The notes under the pieces were generated by a model. The model was not told where the DNA came from. It did no database searches and saw only the letters and a program-made list of their open reading frames with translations. Shown one piece after another: positions 35,812 through 48,163 of a stretch of 64,000 nucleotides of DNA. Position numbers and translations under genes: made by a program. The first letter of the stretch is position 1. The number at the start of each line of letters is the position of its first letter. Origin of the DNA: Paraburkholderia sacchari (GTDB lineage: Bacteria > Pseudomonadota > Gammaproteobacteria > Burkholderiales > Burkholderiaceae); contig NZ_JTDB02000001.1 of NCBI RefSeq assembly GCF_000785435.2, forward strand, positions 248,001-312,000. Reading direction: 5' to 3'.

Positions 35812-35852
35812 AGTGGCGCGAGGCGGGAAGGAATCACGGTGGAGACACAACA

Positions 35853-37565
35853 ATGATCGACTATCAGACGCTGACCTTCGAATACACGCGCTGTAGCGAG
35901 CAAAGCCCGGACGCCGCCGCGCGCGTGCATCCGGTCGTGGTGGTGGGCGCGGGGCCGGTGGGCCTCGCCACGGCAATCGATCTTGCGCAACACGGCTTGC
36001 CCGTGGTGCTCGTGGACGACGACTGCACGCTCTCCACGGGCTCGCGCGCAATCTGTTTTTCGAAGCGCTCGCTCGATATTTTCGACCGGCTCGGCTGCGG
36101 CGAGCGCATGGTCGAGAAGGGCGTGAGCTGGAACGTGGGCAAGGTGTTTCGCAAGGACGAGCTGGTGTACAGCTTCAACCTGCTGCCGGAAAGCGGCCAT
36201 CATCGGCCTGCGTTCATCAATCTTCAACAGTACTACGTGGAAGGCTTCCTGCTCGAACGCGCACAGGAACTGCCCAACCTCGAGATCCGCTGGAAGAGCA
36301 AGGTGACGGGCATCGCGCAGCACGGCACGCCGGGTGCGGAAGACGCGCACGTGGCGCTCGAAATCGAAACGCCGGACGGCCCTTACGCGCTGCTCGCGCG
36401 TTACGTGGTGGCCGCCGACGGCTCGCGCAGTCCGGTGCGCAAGCTCATGGGCCTCGACAGCCACGGCCGCACGTTCAAGGACCGCTTCCTGATCGCCGAC
36501 GTGAAGATGGAAGCCGAGTTTCCCACCGAGCGCTGGTTCTGGTTCGATCCGCCGTTTCATCCGAACCAGTCGGTGCTGCTGCATCGCCAGCCCGACAACG
36601 TTTGGCGCATCGACTTCCAGCTGGGCTGGGACGCCGACCCGGTGCTCGAAAAGACGCCCGAACGCGTGATCCCGCGCGTGCGCGCGCTGCTCGGCCCCGA
36701 CGTGAAATTCGAGCTGGAATGGGTGAGCATCTACACGTTCTCGTGCTTGCGCATGGACAGTTTCCGCCACGGCAACGTGCTGTTCGCGGGCGACTCGGCG
36801 CACCTCGTTTCGCCGTTCGGCGCGCGCGGCGCGAATAGCGGCTTCCAGGATGGCGAGAACCTCGCATGGAAGCTCGCGATGGTGCTGGAACAGCGCGCGC
36901 CCGATGCGCTGCTCGACACCTATGCGAGCGAACGCGAATACGCCGCCGACGAAAACATCCGCAACTCCACGCGCTCGACCGACTTCATCACGCCGAAGAG
37001 CGCGGTGAGCCGCGTGTTCCGCGACGCCGTGCTGACGCTCGCACGCGAGCATGCCTTCGCGCGGCAACTGGTGAATAGCGGGCGGCTTTCGGTGCCTGCG
37101 GTGCTGCACGAATCGACGCTCAACACCGCCGACGAAGAGCCGTTCACGGGGCAGATGGTGCCGGGCTCGTCGTGCGCCGATGCACCACTGGCCGACGCGC
37201 AAGGCACGCCGCAATGGCTGCTCGCGCAACTCGGCGGGCGTTTCACAGGGCTGCTGTTTTGCCGCGCGGGAGCGGCGCTCGAAAGCGATACGCGCGCGAC
37301 GCTTGATGCGCTTGCACGTGGCCCGGTGCCCATGCATTTCGTGGTCGTGCTCGATGGCGCGGGCGCGGTGCCCGAGGGCCTGCCTGCGAATGCGGCAGTG
37401 CTGCGCGACGCAGAAGGCCTGGCCGCGCAACGCTATGGTGCGCAGGATGGCGCGTTCTATCTGATCCGGCCGGATCAGCACGTGTGTGCGCGCTGGCGGC
37501 GCGCCAATGCTTCGCGTGTCGAGCAGGCGCTCAGGCGGGCGCTGGGCGTGGCCGGTACGGCTTGA
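35853..37565 (+). CDS. FAD-dependent aromatic monooxygenase (PheA/TfdB/MhpA-like)
   Basis: The 570-residue flavoprotein hydroxylase has the FAD motif VVVGAGPVGLATAIDLAQHG near residue 28, the DG motif VVAADGSRSPVRKLMG near 187 and the GD motif VLFAGDSAHLVSPFGARG near 309. A C-terminal thioredoxin-like region follows. It hydroxylates an aromatic ring with NAD(P)H and O2; the exact substrate is unknown. GGTGGAGA precedes the ATG at 35853, and an in-frame extension to 35790 overlaps the MBL gene end. It is co-transcribed with its neighbours. Confidence 0.9.
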   Translation: MIDYQTLTFEYTRCSEQSPDAAARVHPVVVVGAGPVGLATAIDLAQHGLPVVLVDDDCTLSTGSRAICFSKRSLDIFDRLGCGERMVEKGVSWNVGKVFRKDELVYSFNLLPESGHHRPAFINLQQYYVEGFLLERAQELPNLEIRWKSKVTGIAQHGTPGAEDAHVALEIETPDGPYALLARYVVAADGSRSPVRKLMGLDSHGRTFKDRFLIADVKMEAEFPTERWFWFDPPFHPNQSVLLHRQPDNVWRIDFQLGWDADPVLEKTPERVIPRVRALLGPDVKFELEWVSIYTFSCLRMDSFRHGNVLFAGDSAHLVSPFGARGANSGFQDGENLAWKLAMVLEQRAPDALLDTYASEREYAADENIRNSTRSTDFITPKSAVSRVFRDAVLTLAREHAFARQLVNSGRLSVPAVLHESTLNTADEEPFTGQMVPGSSCADAPLADAQGTPQWLLAQLGGRFTGLLFCRAGAALESDTRATLDALARGPVPMHFVVVLDGAGAVPEGLPANAAVLRDAEGLAAQRYGAQDGAFYLIRPDQHVCARWRRANASRVEQALRRALGVAGTA

Positions 37566-37657
37566 AGCAGCGAGACGAAAGGTGACGTACGCGAGACGTC
37601 GCCGCCTTTCGATTTCGTTGCGCAGACGAAAACAGAATCAAGAGCAAGGAGACAACG

Positions 37658-37888
37658 ATGCTCAACACCCAACCCAATCTCGCACGGCCCGACGACTTCT
37701 ACGAAGCGCTGATCGACATGCATCGCGATCTGGACGACGCGCAAAGCCAATCGGCCAACGCGCAATTGATCCTGCTGCTCGCGAACCACGTGGGCGAGCA
37801 TGAAGCGCTGATGGAGGCCATCCGCTTCGCGCGCGCGGGCGTGGCCGTACCGCCCGCGAATGGATCTGTCGGCAAGCTTGCAGCCTGA
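37658..37888 (+). CDS. DUF2783 family small protein
   Basis: The 76-residue protein has the DUF2783 pattern ARPDDFYEALIDMHRDLDDAQ followed by SANAQLILLLANHVGEHEAL. It has no signal or membrane segment. Genes of this family sit next to FAD aromatic monooxygenases, as here (92 bases downstream), which suggests an accessory or subunit role; the biochemistry is not known. Confidence 0.87.
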   Translation: MLNTQPNLARPDDFYEALIDMHRDLDDAQSQSANAQLILLLANHVGEHEALMEAIRFARAGVAVPPANGSVGKLAA

Positions 37889-38114
37889 TTTAGGGCTTGA
37901 TTGAGAATCTGACCGAGTGCCTGACTGCGAGTCTGAATACGCCTTTCGCAGGCGCAATCGTTTGCGTTTGCCAATTTCACCAGCAAACGCGCCATATGCG
38001 TCGCATGCCGCGTCGGTTTGCTATCGACCCGGCTGCAAGCCCTGCGCGCCGCTTTGAAAACTGATTCAAGAACCCCCATACGCAAGCCGTAAACGGCATT
38101 GACGAGACCCCGTT

Positions 38115-39401
38115 TTGAGCGCGCCGGCGCCGATCGGCCAGCTTCCGGGATCGAAAACAAAACATCGCTTACGGGGTATTACCTTGAATCGCAGTCAAAC
38201 GTGGTCGCGCACCGCCGCGCCGGGCGAAGTGATTTACTCGGAGGGCTTTGCGGGCGAGCGCGTGCTCTTCGTCATCGCCGAAGGCAAAGTCGAAATCTCC
38301 ACCCGTTGCGACGAAAAACGCGTCGTGACGGCAACGCTCGGTCGAGGCGAGTTCTTTGGCGAAAGCGCATTGCTTGGCGCGGAGCCGCGCCCAAGCACCG
38401 CCAAGGCGCTCAGTTTTTGCCAGTTGACCGTCGTGCCCGCGAGTATCGTCGAGGACGAACTCGAACGCGTTTCGCCGCTGCTGCGCCACGTCGTGCGCAC
38501 CATGATCCGCCGCACGAAGTCCAAGGACGATCTGCTCGCCACCTACACGCACGCAGACTTCCTGCCAGGCGTTCTTTCCTATGCCCATGTGCTCTCGCTG
38601 CTCGCCGGCGCCGACCGCAACGATCGCGCCGAAGCGAAGGGCGGCTGGCCACGCCAGGGCGCGGGAGCGGGCGAGGCGAGCGTGCCGCTCGCGGACGTGG
38701 TGCAGAAGTGCCGCGCTGTAGCGGGGCATTCGCGCCCGCACGTGATGGCGATGCTGCGCCGCATGGAAAAGCTCAATCTGGTCGCGATCGAATCGGGCCT
38801 GGTGTCGTCGCATCTGGCTGGCGGCCATCCAGGCGAAGGCGCGCTGGGCCGCCAGATCGTCACGTTCGATCCAGTCCGTATCGTGGAGCGCGCCTCGCTG
38901 GTGGCCGACCACGACCTCGACGTGTCGATCAACAGCGAGCTAGAACTAATCGAACTCGCCGACCTCGAAGCGCTGATTGGCGTCGAGCGCAAGCTGCTGC
39001 TCAACAAGCTCTCGCACGATGAAATCGCCGACGAGCTGTTCGCGTTCCGGAAGTCGAAGGTGCTGAATCTGGTCGAGCAGAAGGGCGTGTCGTACTTTAC
39101 GCGGCGCGCGAGTCGCGGTTCGGGCGAACTCAATGCGCTCGACGACCTGCTGTTCGTCGATCAGCGCACGCTGTTCGAAGCCATCGGCTCGCTCGACAGC
39201 TACGATCTCGCCAAGTTGCTTGCATCGCTCGACGATCAGGCCGTTTCGGATCGGCTGCTTTCGGTGATGTCGGAGACGCGCAAGAACGAAGTGTCGTGGC
39301 TCATGCGGCGCGAGATCAAAGCCGATCCGGTGGAGATCGAGTCGATCGAGCAGCGCCTGATTGGCGCGGTGCGCGAGATCAAGGCGACGGGCGCGCAATA
39401 A
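38115..39401 (+). CDS. Cyclic-nucleotide-binding protein with FliG-like C-terminal domain
   Basis: The 428-residue protein has three parts. Residues about 33-125 are a cNMP-binding domain with the phosphate cassette GEFFGESALLGAEPRPS, keeping Glu83 and Arg92. Residues about 190-240 look like a Crp-type winged helix (VVQKCRAVAGHSRPHVMAML). Residues about 290-400 are helical and resemble the FliG C-terminal region: ELNALDDLLFVDQRTLFEAI, then DSYDLAKLLASLDDQAVSDR and LLSVMSETRKNEVSWLM. The next two genes encode MotA-like and MotB-like proteins, the natural partners of FliG. TTG at 38115 is taken as start; TTG at 38184 has GGGG upstream and is also plausible. Confidence 0.75.
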   Translation: MSAPAPIGQLPGSKTKHRLRGITLNRSQTWSRTAAPGEVIYSEGFAGERVLFVIAEGKVEISTRCDEKRVVTATLGRGEFFGESALLGAEPRPSTAKALSFCQLTVVPASIVEDELERVSPLLRHVVRTMIRRTKSKDDLLATYTHADFLPGVLSYAHVLSLLAGADRNDRAEAKGGWPRQGAGAGEASVPLADVVQKCRAVAGHSRPHVMAMLRRMEKLNLVAIESGLVSSHLAGGHPGEGALGRQIVTFDPVRIVERASLVADHDLDVSINSELELIELADLEALIGVERKLLLNKLSHDEIADELFAFRKSKVLNLVEQKGVSYFTRRASRGSGELNALDDLLFVDQRTLFEAIGSLDSYDLAKLLASLDDQAVSDRLLSVMSETRKNEVSWLMRREIKADPVEIESIEQRLIGAVREIKATGAQ

Positions 39402-39410
39402 GGGAGGCGC

Positions 39411-40238
39411 ATGGATCTGGCAACTTTGTTCGGAGTCCTGCTGGGCGGGGCGGCCATCGCCGTTGGCTTTTCGCTCGAAGGCGGGCAGTTCGCCTCGCTG
39501 CTGCAGCCCGAGGCGCTGCTGGTCGTGCTGGGCGGCACGCTGGCCGCGGTGATGATCCAGAATACGTGGGCGCGCTTCTTCGATGCGATCCTGCGCCTGC
39601 GCACGGTGTTCGTGCGCGCGCAGCAGGTGGACGAAGCGAGCCTCGCTGCGGTGCTGGAATGGGGCGACCAGGCCAAGCTCAACGGACTGCTCGCATTCGA
39701 GTCGATGGACTGGCAGGGGATCCATCCGTTTGCGCGGCGCGGGCTCGAACTGCTGGCAAGCGGCGTCTCGACCGCCGTGCTCGAAGACGCGCTCAACCGC
39801 GAGCTCGAAGCGTATGGGCGCGCGCATATGGCGGCCGCGCGCGTCTGGCAGCAGGCGGGCGGCTATGCGCCGACCTTTGGCATTCTGGGCTCGGTGCTGG
39901 GGCTCATTCAGGTGACCGCGCACCTGGTCGAGCCTTCCCAATTGGGGCAGGGCATTGCGGTGGCGTTCGTCGCCACGCTCTACGGGCTCGCGCTCGCGAA
40001 CCTCGTGTTCTTGCCGCTCTACGGCAAGATGCGCGCGCACATCGAAAGCGAGCTGCGGCTGCGCAAGCTCTATCTGGACGGGTTGCTTGCCATCTCGCGC
40101 AAGGAAACGCCGCATACGATCGCGACGCGGCTCGCGGGGGAGGTCGGGGGGCGCGGCGCCGGCATGCCGGGCGAGCCGAACGCATGGTCGCGGCAAGGCG
40201 CGCACGCTGGAGCGCATGCAGGCACCGATGCAAACTGA
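39411..40238 (+). CDS. MotA/PomA-type stator-like membrane protein
   Basis: The 275-residue protein has four membrane segments: two at the N-terminus (LFGVLLGGAAIAVGFSL; ALLVVLGGTLAAVMIQ), a large cytoplasmic loop and two more (APTFGILGSVLGLIQV; GIAVAFVATLYGLALANLVF). The GGYAPTFGILGS and FVATLYG motifs are those of MotA/PomA ion-channel subunits. A GGGAGG site precedes the ATG. The gene follows the FliG-like gene by nine bases and precedes the MotB-like gene. It is not in a flagellar cluster within this window. Confidence 0.88.
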   Translation: MDLATLFGVLLGGAAIAVGFSLEGGQFASLLQPEALLVVLGGTLAAVMIQNTWARFFDAILRLRTVFVRAQQVDEASLAAVLEWGDQAKLNGLLAFESMDWQGIHPFARRGLELLASGVSTAVLEDALNRELEAYGRAHMAAARVWQQAGGYAPTFGILGSVLGLIQVTAHLVEPSQLGQGIAVAFVATLYGLALANLVFLPLYGKMRAHIESELRLRKLYLDGLLAISRKETPHTIATRLAGEVGGRGAGMPGEPNAWSRQGAHAGAHAGTDAN

Positions 40239-40259
40239 GACCACGACGCGCGTGCGCAC

Positions 40260-40940
40260 ATGAAGACTTCATCCGAAAGCCGGCCGGGGCTCGAGACGCT
40301 CGTTAGCGCCTTCGAGCGCGACGAGGAAGGCGGCGAGCAGTCCGGTCGCTGGCTGCTCTCCTACGCGGACCTCATCACCACAATGATGGTGCTGTTTCTC
40401 GCGCTCTACGCGATGCAGCTTGCGAAGCACAGCGAACAGGCGATCCGCGCGCAGTCGCAGTCCACGCAAGCACCGGTTGCTCCCGCACGGGCCGCGCAGC
40501 CGCAGGCTGCCGAAAGCGCATTGTTGGCGTCGCTCGACCCGTTGCGCGAGCGCGGCGAAATCACGATCGTGCCGGTGGCCCATGGTGTCGAAATCGGCAT
40601 CAACGCGAAGATTCTGTTCAACGCCGGCGACGCGGCGCTGCTGCCCGATTCGTTCGGTGTGCTGAGCCGCATCGCGCGCGTGCTGGCGCAGATGCCCAAC
40701 GGCAGCATCCTCGTCGAAGGCCACACCGACAACACGCCGATCTCGAACGCACGTTACGCATCGAACTGGGAGCTGTCTTCGGCGCGCGCGGGCGCCGTCG
40801 TGCGCTATCTGGTCGAGCGGGGCGTCGCGCCGCATCGTCTCGCGGCGATCGGGCGGGCCGACAATTTTCCGCTCGTTGCCGGCACCGACCCCGCAAGCCG
40901 CGCGCTCAACCGGCGCGTGACGATTGTCGTGCAGTATTGA
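40260..40940 (+). CDS. MotB/OmpA-type stator-like protein
   Basis: The 226-residue protein has a short cytoplasmic tail and one membrane helix carrying the ion-binding aspartate (Asp37, SYADLITTMMVLFLALYAM). An Ala/Gln-rich linker leads to a C-terminal OmpA peptidoglycan-binding domain (ILVEGHTDNTPI; NWELSSARAGAVVRYLVERG; RALNRRVTI). All key MotB features are present. It should pair with the preceding MotA-like protein to make a proton- or sodium-driven channel anchored to the cell wall. Confidence 0.9.
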   Translation: MKTSSESRPGLETLVSAFERDEEGGEQSGRWLLSYADLITTMMVLFLALYAMQLAKHSEQAIRAQSQSTQAPVAPARAAQPQAAESALLASLDPLRERGEITIVPVAHGVEIGINAKILFNAGDAALLPDSFGVLSRIARVLAQMPNGSILVEGHTDNTPISNARYASNWELSSARAGAVVRYLVERGVAPHRLAAIGRADNFPLVAGTDPASRALNRRVTIVVQY

Positions 40941-40956
40941 CGCCGCGGTTGCACGT

Positions 40957-43952
<2,996 letters not shown>

Positions 43953-44009
43953 GGTGCGGATTCTCCTGGCGTTTTTGCTGCGCTTTGTTGCTCAGGTTGG
44001 GGGAGAGGA

Positions 44010-45287
44010 TCAGGCTGCCTTCGAATCCGCCACGCGGGCCGGATTGTTCGGGTGCGTGGTCCAGTTCGCGTAACGGCCCGTGTCGACACGCTCCATCGTG
44101 ATGCATTGGTCGACCGGGCAGACATGCATGCATAAATTGCACCCGACGCAGTTCGCATCGGCCACTTCGAAGTGCCGCTTGCCGTCCTTTGTCGCGGTGA
44201 TGGCCTGGTGCGAAGTGTCCTCGCAGGCGATATGGCACAGGCCGCACTGGATGCAGCGGTTCTGATCGATGCGGGCCTTGATGTCGTAGTTCAGGTTCAG
44301 GTATTGCCAGTCGGTGACGTTCTGCACCGCGCGGCCGCGGATTGCGTCGAGGTTCGCGTAGCCTTTGTCGTCCATCCAGTTCGAGAGCCCGTCGATCATA
44401 TCCTGGACGATTCGGAATCCATAATGCATCGCGGCGGTGCACACTTGCACGCTTCCTGCACCCAGCACCATGAATTCGGCGGCGTCGCGCCAGTCGGAAA
44501 TGCCGCCGATGCCCGAGATCGGCAGGCCCTGGGTTTGCGGGTCGCGCGCGATTTCGGCCACCATATGCAGCGCGATCGGCTTGGCGGCGGGGCCGCAGTA
44601 GCCGCCGTGCGTGCCTTTGCCGTCCACGGTGGGCAGCGGCGCCATGGCGTCGAGGTCCACGCCCACGATCGAATTGATGGTGTTGATCAGCGAGACGCCG
44701 TCCGCGCCGCCCTTGAACGCGGCGCGCGCGCCGTGGCGAATGTCTGTCACGTTGGGCGTGAGCTTCACGAGGCAGGGCAGGCGCGTGCCTTCCTTCACCC
44801 AGCGCGTGACCATCTCGATGTATTCGGGCACCTGGCCCACCGCCGCGCCCATGCCGCGCTCGCTCATGCCGTGCGGGCAGCCGAAGTTGAGCTCGACGGC
44901 GTCGGCGCCGGTGTCTTCGACCAGCGGCAGGATCCATTTCCAGTCCTGCTCGGTGCACGGCACCATCAGCGAGACGATCAGCGCGCGGTCGGGCCAGTCG
45001 CGCTTGACCTGCACGATCTCCTTGAGGTTCACGTCGAGCGGCCGGTCGGTGATGAGCTCGATGTTGTTCAGGCCCGCGATGCGCTGGCCGCGCCAGGTGG
45101 TGGCGCCGTAGCGCGAACTCACGTTCACCACGTGCGGGTCGAGCCCGAGCGTCTTCCAGACCACGCCGCCCCAGCCGGCCTCGAAGGCGCGGTTGACGTT
45201 ATACGCCTTGTCGGTGGGCGGCGCGGAAGCGAGCCAGAACGGGTTGGGCGATTGAATACCGGCAATCGTGCAGCGTAGATCGGCCAT
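44010..45287 (-). CDS. preA: NAD-dependent dihydropyrimidine dehydrogenase subunit PreA
   Basis: The 425-residue protein joins a dihydroorotate-dehydrogenase-like FMN barrel (NPFWLASAPPT; VELNFGCPHGMSERGMG; ISGIGGISDWRDAAEFM) to a C-terminal pair of [4Fe-4S] motifs (CIQCGLCHIAC and CVGCNLCMHVC). With PreT it reduces uracil and thymine to the dihydro forms. The active-site Cys region near GCPHGM is intact. It lies 51 bases after preT. Confidence 0.94.
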   Translation of the reverse strand: MADLRCTIAGIQSPNPFWLASAPPTDKAYNVNRAFEAGWGGVVWKTLGLDPHVVNVSSRYGATTWRGQRIAGLNNIELITDRPLDVNLKEIVQVKRDWPDRALIVSLMVPCTEQDWKWILPLVEDTGADAVELNFGCPHGMSERGMGAAVGQVPEYIEMVTRWVKEGTRLPCLVKLTPNVTDIRHGARAAFKGGADGVSLINTINSIVGVDLDAMAPLPTVDGKGTHGGYCGPAAKPIALHMVAEIARDPQTQGLPISGIGGISDWRDAAEFMVLGAGSVQVCTAAMHYGFRIVQDMIDGLSNWMDDKGYANLDAIRGRAVQNVTDWQYLNLNYDIKARIDQNRCIQCGLCHIACEDTSHQAITATKDGKRHFEVADANCVGCNLCMHVCPVDQCITMERVDTGRYANWTTHPNNPARVADSKAA

Positions 45288-45338
45288 GATGCGGCTCCAG
45301 AAGAGGGGCGTTCGTTTTATCGGGGTACGCGTTGCTGC

Positions 45339-46748
45339 TTATGCCGCTTTTGTGGCCTGCGCGGCGAGGTAGCGATCGATCGCGCGCGCGGCGAGCTTGC
45401 CGTCCTGCACCGCCTGCACGGTGAGATCGGTTGCGCCGTGACCCGCGCAATCGCCGCCGGCCCAGACGCCTTCGAGCGAGGTCGCGCCATCGGCGTTCAC
45501 GGCGATGCGCACGCCGCCCTCGGTCAATTGCAGCGCTTCCAACCCCGCAGGCAGCAGCTTCTGGCCGATCGCCTTGAGCACGATGTCGGCCTCGATACGC
45601 TCGATTTCGCCGGTGCCCTGGAGCACGCCGTTCGCATCGAGCGCCGTGCGCTCGAACTCGACCGCTTCGACACGGCTCGCGCCCACGATCCGCAACGGCT
45701 TGCGCCACTCGACGATCGTGACGCCCTCGGTGCGCGCGAACTCCTGCTCGGCCCAAGTGGCGCTCATGTGCGCGCTGCCGCGCCGGTAGGCGAGCGTGAC
45801 GTGCTCCGCGCCGAGCTTGCGGCTTTGCACGGCGGCGTCGATGGCGGTGTTGCCACCGCCGATCACCACGACACGGCGGCCTGTGGGCACGGTGCCCAGA
45901 TCGCGCGCCTGGCGCAGTTCGGCGATGAACTCCACAGCGTCGCGCACACCTTCGAGCGCTTCGCCTTCGATGCGCAGCGCCTGCGTTCCGTCTAAACCGA
46001 TGCCGATGAACACCGCATCGAACGCTTCGCGCAGTGCATCGAGCGTGAGATCGCGGCCCAGCCGCTTGTCCGTTTCGATCACGATCCCGCCGATGGAAAG
46101 CAGCCACTGGACCTCGCGCTGGGCGAAATCGTCGACGGTCTTGTACGCGGCGATGCCGTACTCGTTGAGCCCGCCGGGTTTCTCGCGCGCGTCGAACACC
46201 GTCACGGCGTGCCCGGCCAGCGCGAGCCCATGCGCGCACGCAAGCCCCGCAGGACCTGCGCCGATCACGGCCACGCGCCGCCCCGTTTCGCTCGTGCGCT
46301 TGAAGAGCGGCGCGGCGCCCTCGGCCTCGCGCGCCATCTGGAAGTCGGTGGCGTGGCGCTGCAACGCGCCGATCCGTACTGGTTCGCCATCCTGATGATT
46401 TCTCACGCAGGCGCCTTCACACAGGATCTCGGTCGGGCACACGCGCGAGCACGTGCCGCCGAGCGGGTTGGCGCCCAGGATGTCGCGCGCCGCGCCCTTG
46501 AGGTTGCCGTTGCCGATCTTGCGGATAAAGCTTGGGATATCGATGCCGGTGGGGCAGGCCGCGACGCAGGGAGCGTCGTAGCAGTAGTGGCAGCGGTCGG
46601 CGGCGATGACGGCGGCATCGGCGGAGAGGGGCGGGGCGACATCGGCGAAATTGCAGCCGAGCGCCTCGGCGCTGAGGCGTCCGGCAGCAACGCCTTGCGG
46701 TTGCGTAATAGATGCGGATGCTGCGGCACGCGAGTTCGAGTGGGACAT
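45339..46748 (-). CDS. preT: NAD(P)-dependent dihydropyrimidine dehydrogenase subunit PreT
   Basis: The 469-residue protein is a glutamate-synthase-small-subunit-like flavoprotein. N-terminal Fe-S motifs are CHYCYDAPCVAACPTGIDIP and GGTCSRVCPTEILCEGAC; the FAD site is VAVIGAGPAGLACAHGLA near residue 158 and the NAD site VVVIGGGNTAIDAAV near 297. It passes electrons from NAD(P)H to PreA. The ATG at 46748 begins MSHSNSRAAASASI; the in-frame extension to 46775 adds nine unrelated residues. Confidence 0.93.
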   Translation of the reverse strand: MSHSNSRAAASASITQPQGVAAGRLSAEALGCNFADVAPPLSADAAVIAADRCHYCYDAPCVAACPTGIDIPSFIRKIGNGNLKGAARDILGANPLGGTCSRVCPTEILCEGACVRNHQDGEPVRIGALQRHATDFQMAREAEGAAPLFKRTSETGRRVAVIGAGPAGLACAHGLALAGHAVTVFDAREKPGGLNEYGIAAYKTVDDFAQREVQWLLSIGGIVIETDKRLGRDLTLDALREAFDAVFIGIGLDGTQALRIEGEALEGVRDAVEFIAELRQARDLGTVPTGRRVVVIGGGNTAIDAAVQSRKLGAEHVTLAYRRGSAHMSATWAEQEFARTEGVTIVEWRKPLRIVGASRVEAVEFERTALDANGVLQGTGEIERIEADIVLKAIGQKLLPAGLEALQLTEGGVRIAVNADGATSLEGVWAGGDCAGHGATDLTVQAVQDGKLAARAIDRYLAAQATKAA

Positions 46749-46874
46749 CCGGATGCTCCTTGCGAGGCAAAACACGGGTCCGCCGGCTGCGCGGGAGGCG
46801 GCGCAGCCGGTACGTGGGGAAATGCTGGAATTGCTACGCGGCGCTTGAGGCCGCTTATTTCTAATCGTGCGGAA

Positions 46875-48140
46875 TCAACCGGGCTCGGACGCGCGTTCGA
46901 GCATCGCGTGCAGCAGCACGTTCGCACCCGCCTCGATCCACTCCTGCGTCGCGTCTTCGACTTCGTTATGGCTGATGCCGTCGATGCATGGCACGAACAC
47001 CATCGAAGTTGGCGCGACCGTTGCGAGATAGCACGCATCATGGCCCGCGCCCGAGACGATATTGCGGTTCGAATAGCCGAAGCGTTCTGCCGCCGCGCGC
47101 ACGGACTTCACGCAGTCCGCGTCGAACGGCACCGGTGCGTAATAGAAAATCTGCTCGACCTGTGCTTCGAGCTTGCCTTGCTCCGCGATCTTCGCGATGC
47201 CTTCGCGCAACTCGGCGTCCATTTTCGCGAGCACTTCGTCCTGCGGATGGCGAAAGTCGATGGTGAAAAACACGCGCCCCGGAATCACGTTGCGCGAGTT
47301 CGGATGCACCTGCATCATGCCGACCGTCGCGCACGCAAGTGGTGCATGGCGCAGGCCGATTTCGTTCACGAGTTGCACCACGCGCGACGCGCCGAGCAGC
47401 GCATCGCGGCGGCGCGGCATGGGCGTGGGGCCCGCATGCGCCTCCTGGCCCGTGAGCACGACTTCGTACCAGCGCTGGCCCTGCGCATCGGTCACCACGC
47501 CAATGGTCTTGTTTTCCGCTTCGAGTATCGGCCCCTGCTCGATATGCAGTTCGAACGCCGCGTGAATCTTGCGCCCGCCGCACGGCAGGTCGCCCGCATA
47601 GCCGATGCGCTTCAATTCCTCGCCGATGGTCTTGCCGTCCACATCTTTGCGCGAAAGGCCGTAATCGAGCGTGAACACGCCCGCGAACACGCCGGAGGCC
47701 ACCATCGCGGGGGCGAAACGCGAGCCTTCCTCGTTGGTCCAGATCACCGTTTCGATGGGGCGCTCGGTCTGAATGCCGTGGTCATTGAGCGAGCGGATCA
47801 CCTCCAGCCCGCCGAGCACGCCATAGATGCCGTCGAAGCGGCCGCCCGTGGGTTGCGAGTCGGCGTGCGAGCCCGTCATGACCGGCGGCAGGTCGTTGTT
47901 GCGTCCCGCGCGGCGCATGAAGACATTGCCCATCTGATCGACGCTCACGGTGCAGCCCGCTTCCTTCGCCCACTTCACGATGAGGTCGCGGCCCGCTTTG
48001 TCGAGATCGGTGAGCGCGAGCCGGCAGACGCCGCCCTTCGCAGTCGCGCCGATCTTCGCCATCTCCATGAGGCTGTCCCAAAGGCGCTGGCCGTCCACAT
48101 GAATCGCGGTGGTCAGCGCCGCTTCGCTTACGGTGTTCAT
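46875..48140 (-). CDS. N-carbamoyl-beta-alanine / hydantoinase-carbamoylase family amidase
   Basis: The 421-residue M20-type zinc amidase has metal and active-site motifs TGSHADSQPTGGRFDGIYG near residue 88, NEEGSRFAPAM near 134, FELHIEQGP near 196 and SGAGHDACYL near 374. It splits N-carbamoyl-beta-alanine to beta-alanine, CO2 and ammonia, the last step of the reductive pathway. It is the first gene of the minus-strand operon, and an inverted repeat lies 24 bases before its ATG. Confidence 0.9.
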   Translation of the reverse strand: MNTVSEAALTTAIHVDGQRLWDSLMEMAKIGATAKGGVCRLALTDLDKAGRDLIVKWAKEAGCTVSVDQMGNVFMRRAGRNNDLPPVMTGSHADSQPTGGRFDGIYGVLGGLEVIRSLNDHGIQTERPIETVIWTNEEGSRFAPAMVASGVFAGVFTLDYGLSRKDVDGKTIGEELKRIGYAGDLPCGGRKIHAAFELHIEQGPILEAENKTIGVVTDAQGQRWYEVVLTGQEAHAGPTPMPRRRDALLGASRVVQLVNEIGLRHAPLACATVGMMQVHPNSRNVIPGRVFFTIDFRHPQDEVLAKMDAELREGIAKIAEQGKLEAQVEQIFYYAPVPFDADCVKSVRAAAERFGYSNRNIVSGAGHDACYLATVAPTSMVFVPCIDGISHNEVEDATQEWIEAGANVLLHAMLERASEPG

Positions 48141-48163
48141 GCGTGCTCTCCTCTTTTGCGAAT

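Noticed and set aside
39411..40940. Annotation as the ordinary flagellar motAB pair
   Set aside because: No flagellar or chemotaxis gene is adjacent, and the pair is coupled to a cNMP-binding, FliG-like gene, so a plain flagellar assignment is not supported.
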